In this document: positions 16,422 to 24,285 of the stretch, piece after piece
Layout: each line of letters begins with the position of its first letter
Numbering within the stretch: the first letter of the stretch is position 1
Assembly (NCBI GenBank): GCA_019136135.1
Contig: JAGVUR010000043.1
Span: 1 to 62,126, forward strand
Reading direction: 5' to 3'
From: Verrucomicrobiota bacterium
GTDB taxonomy: Bacteria; Verrucomicrobiota; Lentisphaeria; Oligosphaerales; Oligosphaeraceae
Length of the DNA: 62,126 nucleotides
Notes under the pieces: generated by a model
Told to the model about the DNA's origin: nothing
The model's input: only the letters and a program-made list of their open reading frames with translations
Database searches by the model: none
Position numbers and translations under genes: made by a program

Positions 16422-17477
16422 TCATGAAGCCAGGTAAGCTCCATCCACCTGGCAAACCAAACCCGCGCAATTGATTCCACTGCCAATTCCAAGCATCGCA
16501 ACATGGTCGCCGGCTTTCAGGCGACCGGATTCCTCTGCCAAACACAACGTGGCGGGCAACGATGCCGAACCGCAATTGCCCAAATACTCAAACGTCGAAA
16601 AATCCTTGGCGATGTCAAGCCCAAGCTCCTCGTACAAGCGAGCGCGATGGGCCTTGCCAACCTGATGAGTCACGACGAGATCAGGACCTTCAGACGGTTG
16701 CCATCCGCAATCCTCGCGCAACTGGGACCACATCGTACGAGCTAGCATGACGCCGCGCTTCAACAACGTCTCCGAATCCGTCTCCATCAACGGCTGGCTC
16801 CCCTCTGTCATGCCGCCTGCACCGTCTCCACGGCACAAGTGGCTCTGAGACGTGTCACAACACCAACCACAACCAACAATCCGATGACCGCGAGGACCAA
16901 CGACTATCCCGGAAGCGCAAGAACCAATCGTCAACGACGCAAAATGACTCTTCAAACCGCGACGGTCAATGCTCAGATCACTGTTCAAAACCGATATCGT
17001 ATGCTCGATCAATGGTCCTGCATTCTCCCCGCAAACAGCCAAGCCGTACTCGATCTGACCCATTTCTACCATGTTCGCCAACAAGAGCACCCCATTGACC
17101 ATCCCCAGGCACGCATTCGACACGTCAAATACCAACGCCGACGGCGGCAACCCCATCAACTGGTGGACAAAGGACGCTGTCGCAGGCTCGACGCAATCAC
17201 GGGATACAGAGCAATTGACCAGGCAACCAACCTGATCCAAGCTTATCCCAGCCTTCCGGATCGCAGCGATCCCCGCACGAGCCGCAACATCGCTCGGCAT
17301 CAAGCCGCCTTCCCAAAAACGACGTTCGCGAATCCCGGTCATCAACTCAAGACGACCGACGTGCAGGCGAAGACGGCCGTACAACGCCCCCAAACGCTCC
17401 TCCAATTCCTCGGACGTCACCACCGACGTCGGCAATTCAACCCTAACAGATGTCAGGCAGGCCACCCGATACCCCAT
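16422..17477 (-). CDS. 3-oxoacyl-ACP synthase III (KASIII/FabH-like)
   Basis: Thiolase-fold condensing enzyme. The catalytic triad is visible as Cys in VSNACLGMVNG (about residue 120), His in VTHQVGKAH and Asn in LGNCGSASLP. Length 351 is slightly larger than FabH (~317-330) and approaches OleA-like enzymes, so head-to-head condensation or a specialised acyl primer is possible. Only three bases separate its start from the stop of etfA upstream, so coexpression with electron transfer flavoprotein is very likely. Confidence 0.83.
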   Translation of the reverse strand: MGYRVACLTSVRVELPTSVVTSEELEERLGALYGRLRLHVGRLELMTGIRERRFWEGGLMPSDVAARAGIAAIRKAGISLDQVGCLVNCSVSRDCVEPATASFVHQLMGLPPSALVFDVSNACLGMVNGVLLLANMVEMGQIEYGLAVCGENAGPLIEHTISVLNSDLSIDRRGLKSHFASLTIGSCASGIVVGPRGHRIVGCGWCCDTSQSHLCRGDGAGGMTEGSQPLMETDSETLLKRGVMLARTMWSQLREDCGWQPSEGPDLVVTHQVGKAHRARLYEELGLDIAKDFSTFEYLGNCGSASLPATLCLAEESGRLKAGDHVAMLGIGSGINCAGLVCQVDGAYLAS

Positions 17478-17480
17478 CGC

Positions 17481-18473
17481 TTACCCCTTCCTCGCCTGCA
17501 ACTTCTCCGTCAGCATCGGCAACAATTCGAACAGGTCGCCGCACAGGCCCAGTTCGGAATACAGAAATATCGGAGCCTCGGAATCGTTGTTGATCGCTAC
17601 AATCGTCTCGCTCGTCTGCATGCCGGCCAAATGCTGGACAGCACCGGAAACCCCAATAGCGATGTACAACTTCGGAGATACCGTCTTGCCGGACAAGCCA
17701 ACCTGCCACGAATATGGCGCCCAACCACGGTCAACAGCCTCGCGACTCGCACCAACGGCGCCACCCAAGACATCAGCCAACTTCGAAGCCAAGGCAACAT
17801 TCTCGCCACGCTTGAAACCGCGACCAACAGCGACGACAATGTCAGCATCCTGAATCGTACGGGCCTCGTCAAAGGCCTTGTAGCTGATGCGACGGACGCG
17901 GCTCGACAACAAGGACGGCTCCGGACGCCAACGGATCAATTCGCCAGTGCGACCTGGAACAACAGGAGCAGGACGCTCGGAATGAGGACGTACGGTCGCC
18001 ATCTGAGGGCGACGCTCCGGCGTCTTAATCGTCGCCATGATGTTACCACCTGCCGCAGGACGGGTCTGCAACAGCAATCCCGTGTCTTCCTCAATGTCCA
18101 ACGACGTGCAATCGGCCGTCAGGCCGGCACGCAAACGCGCCGCAGCGCAAGGCATAACCGTTCGCCCGGACGTCGTCGCCGCGGCCAAGACAATGTCCGG
18201 ATCCTCGCGCTCGACCAATGAGCACAAGCATGCAGTGTAAGGCTCGGGCAAGAACGACGCCAGCTCGGGAGCGTCAGCAAACACGACACGGTCAGCGCCG
18301 CGCTCGACCAAGCGATTCAATTCCTTGTCAGCTATGCCGGAACCAAACAACACCGCCGTCAGGGGAACGCCCAGTTTGCTTGCCAACAACAAACCGCGGG
18401 TCAACAGCTCAAAACTAACATCCAAGACAACGCCATTACGCTGCTCGGCCAATATCCATACACCCTTGCTCAT
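17481..18473 (-). CDS. etfA: Electron transfer flavoprotein, alpha subunit
   Basis: FAD-carrying subunit of a heterodimeric flavoprotein that passes electrons between an acyl-CoA or other dehydrogenase and a quinone or ferredoxin acceptor. The C-terminal FAD domain shows VAVGRGFKRGENVALASKLA, QVGLSGKTVSPKLYIAIGVSGAVQH and INNDSEAPIF, the hallmarks of EtfA. The second of two adjacent ATGs is chosen because AAGGAGG stands five bases before it; the first is only two bases away. It follows etfB with a ~15-base gap. No adjacent acyl-CoA dehydrogenase, FixX or FixC homologue is visible. Confidence 0.92.
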   Translation of the reverse strand: MSKGVWILAEQRNGVVLDVSFELLTRGLLLASKLGVPLTAVLFGSGIADKELNRLVERGADRVVFADAPELASFLPEPYTACLCSLVEREDPDIVLAAATTSGRTVMPCAAARLRAGLTADCTSLDIEEDTGLLLQTRPAAGGNIMATIKTPERRPQMATVRPHSERPAPVVPGRTGELIRWRPEPSLLSSRVRRISYKAFDEARTIQDADIVVAVGRGFKRGENVALASKLADVLGGAVGASREAVDRGWAPYSWQVGLSGKTVSPKLYIAIGVSGAVQHLAGMQTSETIVAINNDSEAPIFLYSELGLCGDLFELLPMLTEKLQARKG

Positions 18474-18489
18474 CATCCCCTCCTTGCAC

Positions 18490-19290
18490 TCAAATCAGTT
18501 TCTTCTCAACAAGCAACTCAATCAGGCGATCGACGGCGCGCTCGGCGCCCTCGGCATCCAAAGCACTCAACTTCTCGCACTGCTTGATGTGTACAGGACG
18601 GAATATCTTCACGACACGCGTCGGAGACGCTTTCAAGCCAACGTCGTCCGACGACGCGCCGATGTCGCTCGCACCCAATACTTCGATCGTCTTTCCTCGC
18701 GCCTCTCGCTTTCCCTGCAATGTCGGCAATCGTGGCACGGACGCTTCCTTCAGGACGCACATCAACGCCGGACCTTCCACTTCGACGGTCTCGTACCCGT
18801 CTTCCATCATCCTTGACGCCTGCCAGCAGCGTCCTGAGCGTTGGATTGAACTAACGAACGTAATTGCCGGCAAGCCCAGGAACGTGGCTATTGCGGGACC
18901 GGTCTGCCCAGTCTCGCCATCCGTCGCCCGCTCGCCGCACAGGATCAAATCGAACTTGCCAAGTTTTTTGGCCGCCAGTGACAAGGCATATCCTGTACAC
19001 CAGGTGTCCGAGCCGGCGAACTCACGTCCTGACAGCAAGACGCCACGATCTGCACCCATGCTTAACGCCTCGCGAAGAACTCGCTCTGCTACCATGGGTC
19101 CCATACTCAAACACGTGACCTCGACAGACTCGCTCAACGACTCCTTCAACAGCAACGCACACTCCAAGGCATGCAAATCCAAGGGATTGATCACTGAACT
19201 GGATGCCTCGCGAATCAACGTCCCAGTCTTCTCGTCCATGCGAGTCGCCTGACTCTCAGGAACCTGCTTTATCAACACTAGAATCTTCAT
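18490..19290 (-). CDS. etfB: Electron transfer flavoprotein, beta subunit
   Basis: EtfB: MKILVLIKQVPESQ at the start, NPLDLHALECALLLKE, and the loop LILCGERATDGETGQTGPAIA that recognises AMP (or FAD in bifurcating forms). At 266 residues it has normal family length. It is the first gene of the ten-gene minus-strand run and should define its promoter; no clear sigma-70 boxes or strong ribosome site are apparent upstream, which quickly runs into repeat sequence. Bifurcating versus non-bifurcating type cannot be decided by eye. Confidence 0.92.
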   Translation of the reverse strand: MKILVLIKQVPESQATRMDEKTGTLIREASSSVINPLDLHALECALLLKESLSESVEVTCLSMGPMVAERVLREALSMGADRGVLLSGREFAGSDTWCTGYALSLAAKKLGKFDLILCGERATDGETGQTGPAIATFLGLPAITFVSSIQRSGRCWQASRMMEDGYETVEVEGPALMCVLKEASVPRLPTLQGKREARGKTIEVLGASDIGASSDDVGLKASPTRVVKIFRPVHIKQCEKLSALDAEGAERAVDRLIELLVEKKLI

Positions 19291-19447
19291 CGAAACCGTC
19301 CAATTTAACTTGTTATTTTCAGTTGAAACTGTAAGCGGCTAATATACCCCTTTAAGTATGGTTAGCAAATACTTTCCTACCCAACTTTCCTACTCAAAAT
19401 CAAAACAAAGCTGAACCATAATCATAAAAATGAAGTTGAAGCTGGAA

Positions 19448-19600
19448 ACCGTCTTGCTCTGCAACAGGGCAAATTTGGGCGACTGGCCCCGGCTGGGGCT
19501 TTGTCATGCTTAGCCGTTTTAGCGGCGACACCGCTTGAGTACGGTCACCCGGGGTGCTCGTACCTAAACCCGTCTTGCTCTGCAATAGAGCAAATTTGTC
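19448..19600. repeat. Composite multi-hairpin repeat, one full and one partial unit
   Basis: A ~120-base unit with four successive hairpins: box a GCTCTGCAACAGGGC, box b CCCCGGCTGGGG, box c GCCGTTTTAGCGGC and box d (AGTACGGTCACC/GGTGCTCGTACC). A second box a (GCTCTGCAATAGAGC) starts immediately afterwards at about 19578. The unit recurs at 20093 and 37560-37800. Confidence 0.85.
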
Positions 19601-19654
19601 TGACCCGCCTGACCCGTCCTAGTCCCCAAAACCTTAAGACCTAGAAAACCCAAT

Positions 19655-19740
19655 GTCACGTCTCATGGTCCCAGTCCCATGTCCCAGTCCCATAGGTCAT
19701 ATTCGTCTCATTTGTCTCATAGGTCCCAGTCCCATTTTTT
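19655..19740. repeat. GTCCCA-rich short-period repeat
   Basis: Irregular repetition of TCCCAGTCCCAT, CATAGGTC and CATTTGTCTCATAGGTC. A related block with the same order of words (AAAACCCAA, then CACGTC or AACGTCCCA, then the GTCCCA words) occurs at 33060-33170, so it is a second repeat family shared between two intergenic gaps. Confidence 0.75.
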
Positions 19741-19994
19741 CACACTTTCGTACTCAAATGCCATGTGACATGCCCTTTCGTGGCTAACAATGAAATTAGC
19801 CCCAACGGGGCGTGACATACAAGCCCAGGGCAAGCGGTCCGCCAGGACCGCGACGCCCTGGGTGGGCATGAAAAATAATCGTGAGCCCTGACAGGGCGAG
19901 ACATAAGCCTGAACGATGCGGCCTATGCTTCAGCTTTCCCGGACAATTTTCATCCCATTTTTCCACACTTTCGTACTCAAATGCCATGTGACAT
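19731..19994. repeat. 41-base direct repeat pair flanking a palindromic block
   Basis: The segment running from CCCATTTTT through CACACTTTCGTACTCAAA to CCATGTGACATG is present at 19731-19772 and again at 19954-19994, nearly identical. Between the copies, 19795-19925 holds two palindromes, one with arms CCCAGGGC/GCCCTGGG around 19822-19861 and another GCCCTGACAGGGC near 19887. Words of this kind (AGCCCAGGGC...GCCCTGGG) are widespread as noncoding interspersed repeats in several bacterial phyla. No gene is seen here. Confidence 0.75.
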
Positions 19995-20055
19995 GCACCC
20001 AAGGTGCCCCCCGACCACCCAAGGTGACCCCCGACCACCCAAGGTGACCCGACGC
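19985..20055. repeat. Short tandem array of ACCACCCAAGGTGACCCCCG units
   Basis: Three to four ~19-20-base units, each with the core CACCCAAGGTG. The same core forms the centre of hairpin box d and of the longer array at 37318-37520. Confidence 0.8.
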
Positions 20056-20059
20056 CACC

Positions 20060-20214
20060 TGAGTACGGGCACCCGGGGTGCTCCTACCTAAACCCGTCTT
20101 GCTCTGCAACAGGGCAAATTTGGGCGAGTGCCCGGCTGGGGCCTTGTCATGCTTAGCCGTTTTAGCGGCGACACCGCTTGAGTACGGGCACCCGGGGTGC
20201 TCGTACCTAAACCA
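20060..20214. repeat. Composite multi-hairpin repeat, box d plus full unit
   Basis: Box d at 20061-20088 is followed directly by a complete unit a-b-c-d (box a at 20100, box c GCCGTTTTAGCGGC at 20156, box d at 20180-20207). The join d-then-a is the same as at 19564-19580 and 37757-37780, indicating head-to-tail units. With the neighbouring blocks it fills the whole 19291-20259 gap. Confidence 0.85.
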
Positions 20215-20259
20215 GCGCACTAATTTACGAAGAAAATGCGGGATTTTTTTCGCAACGTT

Positions 20260-23200
20260 CTAAGGCGCGTGAACAAGCCACTTCTCGACCGTGCTGACCG
20301 CAGATTGCCGGTCAGCAGCCGTGCTCAGGATAACCAAGTCGTAGGGGGCTTTGATCGATTGGGACACATCACTAGACAGCGTAGTCCAACGGGCATTCCT
20401 GAACTCCCCAATCTCGGCAACAGGAAGCTTGTCAAATCGACGCCCAATCCCCTGCCCAAACGGAATCGCAAGGATTTGACTCGACTTGGCCAAATCGCGA
20501 TCGTCAAGAGAGACGAATGCCGTGTCCGAGCACCCCAGAATCGGCTTGCGGCCGGAAAGCTTCAAGTCGCCTTGTACATTGAAGGCGACCAAGTCCCCAT
20601 CGGAATTCCATTGGAGGAAACCAGTCCTGCCGCCGGCAAGCTGGAGTTGGATGCCAGGCAACTTCACCTCGCGAGCCTCGCCTGCGAAGTTGACAAAGGT
20701 CATCGCTTTTCCATCGTGAAGAGGAACGTCAAAGGCAAGTACCGCACCGTCCTCGCCATCCAACTTCAAGCGCGGAACCGAGGCGACATCATCAACGAAG
20801 CGCCTGTACAGCTCGCGAAGCCCAACCCCTCGCTTGCTCTCGGCTGGAGCAGCCTGCCAAAGCACGCGACCCGATTGGACGGGCGCTGGCCAAGCAGAAA
20901 CATCCGTGAACGCCCTCGGAGGCATGTCCGTGCTCAACTTCAATCGTTTCAATCGTTCGGGGCGATTCGGCTTCCTGTCGTAACCGAACCTAGGGTCGCC
21001 TGTGATGAGCAATGCTCCGCCGTTGTCCACAAAGCTCGCCATCGCCTGGAAGGTCTCGTCCTTGGCGCCGTACGCCAGCGGCCAGATCAGCGCCGTGGCG
21101 GACTTGGGCAGCCTGTCGATCGCCCATTCATTTATGACTCCGAAGGGGACGTTGAGCTTGAGCAGCTCATCGACGCCCCCCTTGAGGTTGTCATGGATTT
21201 GATTGATGTTCGGACCCTGCCGGAAACCATCGGGAATGACATAGAACAGTTTAGGGGAAACGTACTTGGGGCGAACGTTTCTGAAGAGGATCGCCAGGTT
21301 TCTGTAGGCTTCCAGGACGGCTTTCGGCGTCAGGTCTGCGTGGTTGATACCCCATGGGAAAACACAATCCTGGAAGTCCTTCCAAGACCAGTTTCCCATG
21401 AACGAAACACCCATGCCCAAACAGCAATGGCCGACGGACAGGTAGTGGTCGACCGACTCCTTCTCAGTGTCGCCCCAGTGCCCCGAAGTCCTTGCCCGAT
21501 GCGCAATCGCGGAACCAAACTCGCCTAGCGTGATCGACTTTCCGTCAAACCGACGGTCCAGCATCTTGATAATCGCCCGCATGTCCGTCAGCGCGCCATA
21601 GTGGTGGACATTGGCGAAGTCCTGGGTGTCCATCCCGTCGTACTTGTCGCATTGCGTGATGCCCTGGTGATGGCCGACTGTCCCCAATGCGTCGGGATCA
21701 GCCTCCTTGATCGAGGCCATGTTGGCATCGGTCCAACGCCTGAACACGAACATCCTGAACTGTTCGAGATCCCTTACCTTGAGGTCGTCCCATCCCTTGG
21801 CGGTCAACTTGAAGTCCAGCGTTGGATCTGCTCCGGATGCCTGCCACGCGGACTGGGCGGCTTCAACCGAACCATAGCGCTCCTCAAGAAACTTCTTGAG
21901 CAACGGCATCAGCACCTCGGCATTTCCAAGCGAAGTTGACGGCTCGTTCTGGACATCGTAGAAGATTCCGGGCACGTCCTTGTATCGCCCGACCCAGAAC
22001 TTGTTCCAGTTCGCCTGATACTCCAGGTCCTCGTCGGAAATATCCAGTGGAATCCAGTCGTGCAGGCTCAGGAATATCGCGACCTGGTTCTGCTGGGCAA
22101 TCTGGACGATCGCATCCGTTTGCCGGCGGGTCAGCTCAGGCTGCTGGTCAAGTAGCTTCGAGCTATATTTAAAATCCACCGGTCGCCTGCTGAACGGCGA
22201 GAAATGCAGAATCCTCAGGAAGTTGATGCCGAAGTCCCGCATTGCCTGGAAATCCTTTTTCCAGACCAATGGGTTTTCGTTGTGCGAAAACCACATCATC
22301 CCAGTCGTATTCGCACCTGTGAAGAACGTTGGTTTGCCGTTGATGTCGAAGTAGTTATCCTTGAGCTTGAGGTCGATGCCTTGCGCAATGGCACGCTTGT
22401 TCCAGACTGAGAATCCATTGTCGAGATGGTCAATGACTTTCCCGTCCTTAAGGAGTTGCACGGTAAATGTATGGAAATCCGCTTGGTCGTCAGCAGGAAT
22501 CGTCCAGGTGGCAGTGTCCCCTTGCGATGGAATCGGCTTGCCGTCAACCAAAAACCGAACGGTCTCGCTGGCCTGCCGGCAGACTGCCGCCTCAAGCTTG
22601 ACTGTTTCGCCTGGAAGGGCGCAAGGCTTGTCGCACCAGCTCCTGATCAGGTAGGCGGGAGCAAGCAAGCGTTCGCAAAGTTCGACGAACAGGTTGTCGA
22701 TGACTGGCTGCGATCCGTCCAGAAGATTGACGTTGGTTGCCGTGAAAGCCGCCCAATTCGACCCTTTGAAGGGACCTGTGTGATTGAGGACCACCGCCGC
22801 CACCGGTCCCCGTTGCCTGCCAAAGGCATCTTGGGTCTGGATCAATGGAATGTAGCGCCCGTGGACACTGGGAAAGACGGGGCTGTTGGAACCCGTCATG
22901 GCAACTGCCGCAGGTCCCTCAGTTTTGCCTTCCAGCTTCCAGTCTGCCGTGAACCAGTCCTGATCGGGCGACGTGATTGCCGAAGCTGTTCGCTGGAGGA
23001 TGAATGAAGGATCGCAGAAACCGATTTGCGTTGGCTCGAGCTTCATCGTATCGCCATGTGCTCCGTATCGTGTATTGATATTGGCGATGGCTCTTTGTGG
23101 TTCGTCAATCTCGCTGGCGGGAATCAGGATCGATCCACGGATCCAGCGTTCCCCTTCCAGGGAACAGGGTTCGTCAAAAGGATAACCGCCGATCGAAACA

Positions 23201-24018
23201 AATGAACCGCCACGCTTCAAAAACTCAATCAGATTGCTGGCAGCCGATATGGGGAAGAATGGGGCATTCGGGAAAATCACCAGATCAAGCGAATCCTTGT
23301 TGAAGACCTTTGGGTCAACCAAATCGCCTGAACGAACCAATTGAGGATTGAAACCTCGAGCCGAAAGCAACGACGCAAGGCGACGGGGATCGGCAGAACC
23401 ACCTGTCTTGGGAGAGGATGCCTCATCCAAGATCACGACGCGACGCCCCAATGAATCGCTGGCGACCTTGCCTTCAGCCAACGCACGAGACTCATCACCC
23501 TTGAACTTCGGATTGAGCTTCAAGCGCAAATTCCTGACCTGAACAACCTGATTGCCAAAATTAAACCCCATCAGGAAATGATTGACCGTCATGAATTCCT
23601 TGCGCTTGTTGCCGCGCCCCTGATGAGAAAGCCCAGAAAAGGGAACGATCACCTGTCGCCATTCGCCTAAAACCAGGCAGATATCCTTCCCGTCCTGAGG
23701 ATTGACTCTTGCGACCCAAGCATCTCCGTCAGCCTCGAAAAACCATACGTGCATCGCAGCGCGAGGATCTGCAGACTCGACCAATATGTCAAACTCGACA
23801 GCAGTCGAATCCGGAGGCAGCGTCAAAGGCGAAAGCCTGCTGTTCCCCCAGCCGTACTTGCCGCCCTGGGTATCGAAGCTAAACCTGGCCGAATCCTTCA
23901 AAAACTCGATCTTCGGAGAATTCCCGCCATCCTCATTGGCAGACCATCTAGATGGATCCAGCAACGGCAACTCGTACGCAATCGCTGACAACGACATAAA
24001 CAACAAGAGATGTTTCAT
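20260..24018 (-). CDS. Secreted clan GH-A glycoside hydrolase, beta-galactosidase-like
   Basis: A 1252-residue multidomain secreted enzyme. The start is the second in-frame ATG (24018), six bases after AGGGA, giving signal peptide KHLLLFMSLSAIAYE. Residues ~20-170 form a jelly-roll (carbohydrate-binding-like) domain; ~190-440 resemble a glutamine-amidotransferase-like fold; a TIM barrel follows with acid/base Glu in FYDVQNEPS (about residue 692) and nucleophile Glu in ITLGEFGSA (about 833), the GH-A pattern seen in GH2, GH5 and GH42. A second amidotransferase-like region and beta domains close the protein. It is divergent from the LamG protein across a 267-base gap. Exact GH family and substrate are uncertain. 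Confidence 0.78.
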   Translation of the reverse strand: MKHLLLFMSLSAIAYELPLLDPSRWSANEDGGNSPKIEFLKDSARFSFDTQGGKYGWGNSRLSPLTLPPDSTAVEFDILVESADPRAAMHVWFFEADGDAWVARVNPQDGKDICLVLGEWRQVIVPFSGLSHQGRGNKRKEFMTVNHFLMGFNFGNQVVQVRNLRLKLNPKFKGDESRALAEGKVASDSLGRRVVILDEASSPKTGGSADPRRLASLLSARGFNPQLVRSGDLVDPKVFNKDSLDLVIFPNAPFFPISAASNLIEFLKRGGSFVSIGGYPFDEPCSLEGERWIRGSILIPASEIDEPQRAIANINTRYGAHGDTMKLEPTQIGFCDPSFILQRTASAITSPDQDWFTADWKLEGKTEGPAAVAMTGSNSPVFPSVHGRYIPLIQTQDAFGRQRGPVAAVVLNHTGPFKGSNWAAFTATNVNLLDGSQPVIDNLFVELCERLLAPAYLIRSWCDKPCALPGETVKLEAAVCRQASETVRFLVDGKPIPSQGDTATWTIPADDQADFHTFTVQLLKDGKVIDHLDNGFSVWNKRAIAQGIDLKLKDNYFDINGKPTFFTGANTTGMMWFSHNENPLVWKKDFQAMRDFGINFLRILHFSPFSRRPVDFKYSSKLLDQQPELTRRQTDAIVQIAQQNQVAIFLSLHDWIPLDISDEDLEYQANWNKFWVGRYKDVPGIFYDVQNEPSTSLGNAEVLMPLLKKFLEERYGSVEAAQSAWQASGADPTLDFKLTAKGWDDLKVRDLEQFRMFVFRRWTDANMASIKEADPDALGTVGHHQGITQCDKYDGMDTQDFANVHHYGALTDMRAIIKMLDRRFDGKSITLGEFGSAIAHRARTSGHWGDTEKESVDHYLSVGHCCLGMGVSFMGNWSWKDFQDCVFPWGINHADLTPKAVLEAYRNLAILFRNVRPKYVSPKLFYVIPDGFRQGPNINQIHDNLKGGVDELLKLNVPFGVINEWAIDRLPKSATALIWPLAYGAKDETFQAMASFVDNGGALLITGDPRFGYDRKPNRPERLKRLKLSTDMPPRAFTDVSAWPAPVQSGRVLWQAAPAESKRGVGLRELYRRFVDDVASVPRLKLDGEDGAVLAFDVPLHDGKAMTFVNFAGEAREVKLPGIQLQLAGGRTGFLQWNSDGDLVAFNVQGDLKLSGRKPILGCSDTAFVSLDDRDLAKSSQILAIPFGQGIGRRFDKLPVAEIGEFRNARWTTLSSDVSQSIKAPYDLVILSTAADRQSAVSTVEKWLVHAP

Positions 24019-24285
24019 TGGCATTCCCTAAATTTGCTTCTTGATACCTATTTGCTTTTTGTGCATAATCTGACAATACTTCATTTTCCCGCCACTTCAA
24101 TAGTTTTTGTCGTCATTTTTCAGCCCAATCGCGGTGCAATCCCTTGCGTACCTTCGCATCTTCTTCCACGCCGCGATGCCTGCCTTCCAGGGCAGCTTGA
24201 ACTTTACCACGGAATTACTAAATTAACTTAGTGCATCATTACCTGTTTTACCTAGAAAAGTTACCATAACCCAAGGAACAAGACG

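Noticed and set aside
16839..18221. 460-codon plus-strand open frame across KASIII and etfA
   Set aside because: Arg/Gln/Thr-rich shadow spanning two real genes and their junction.
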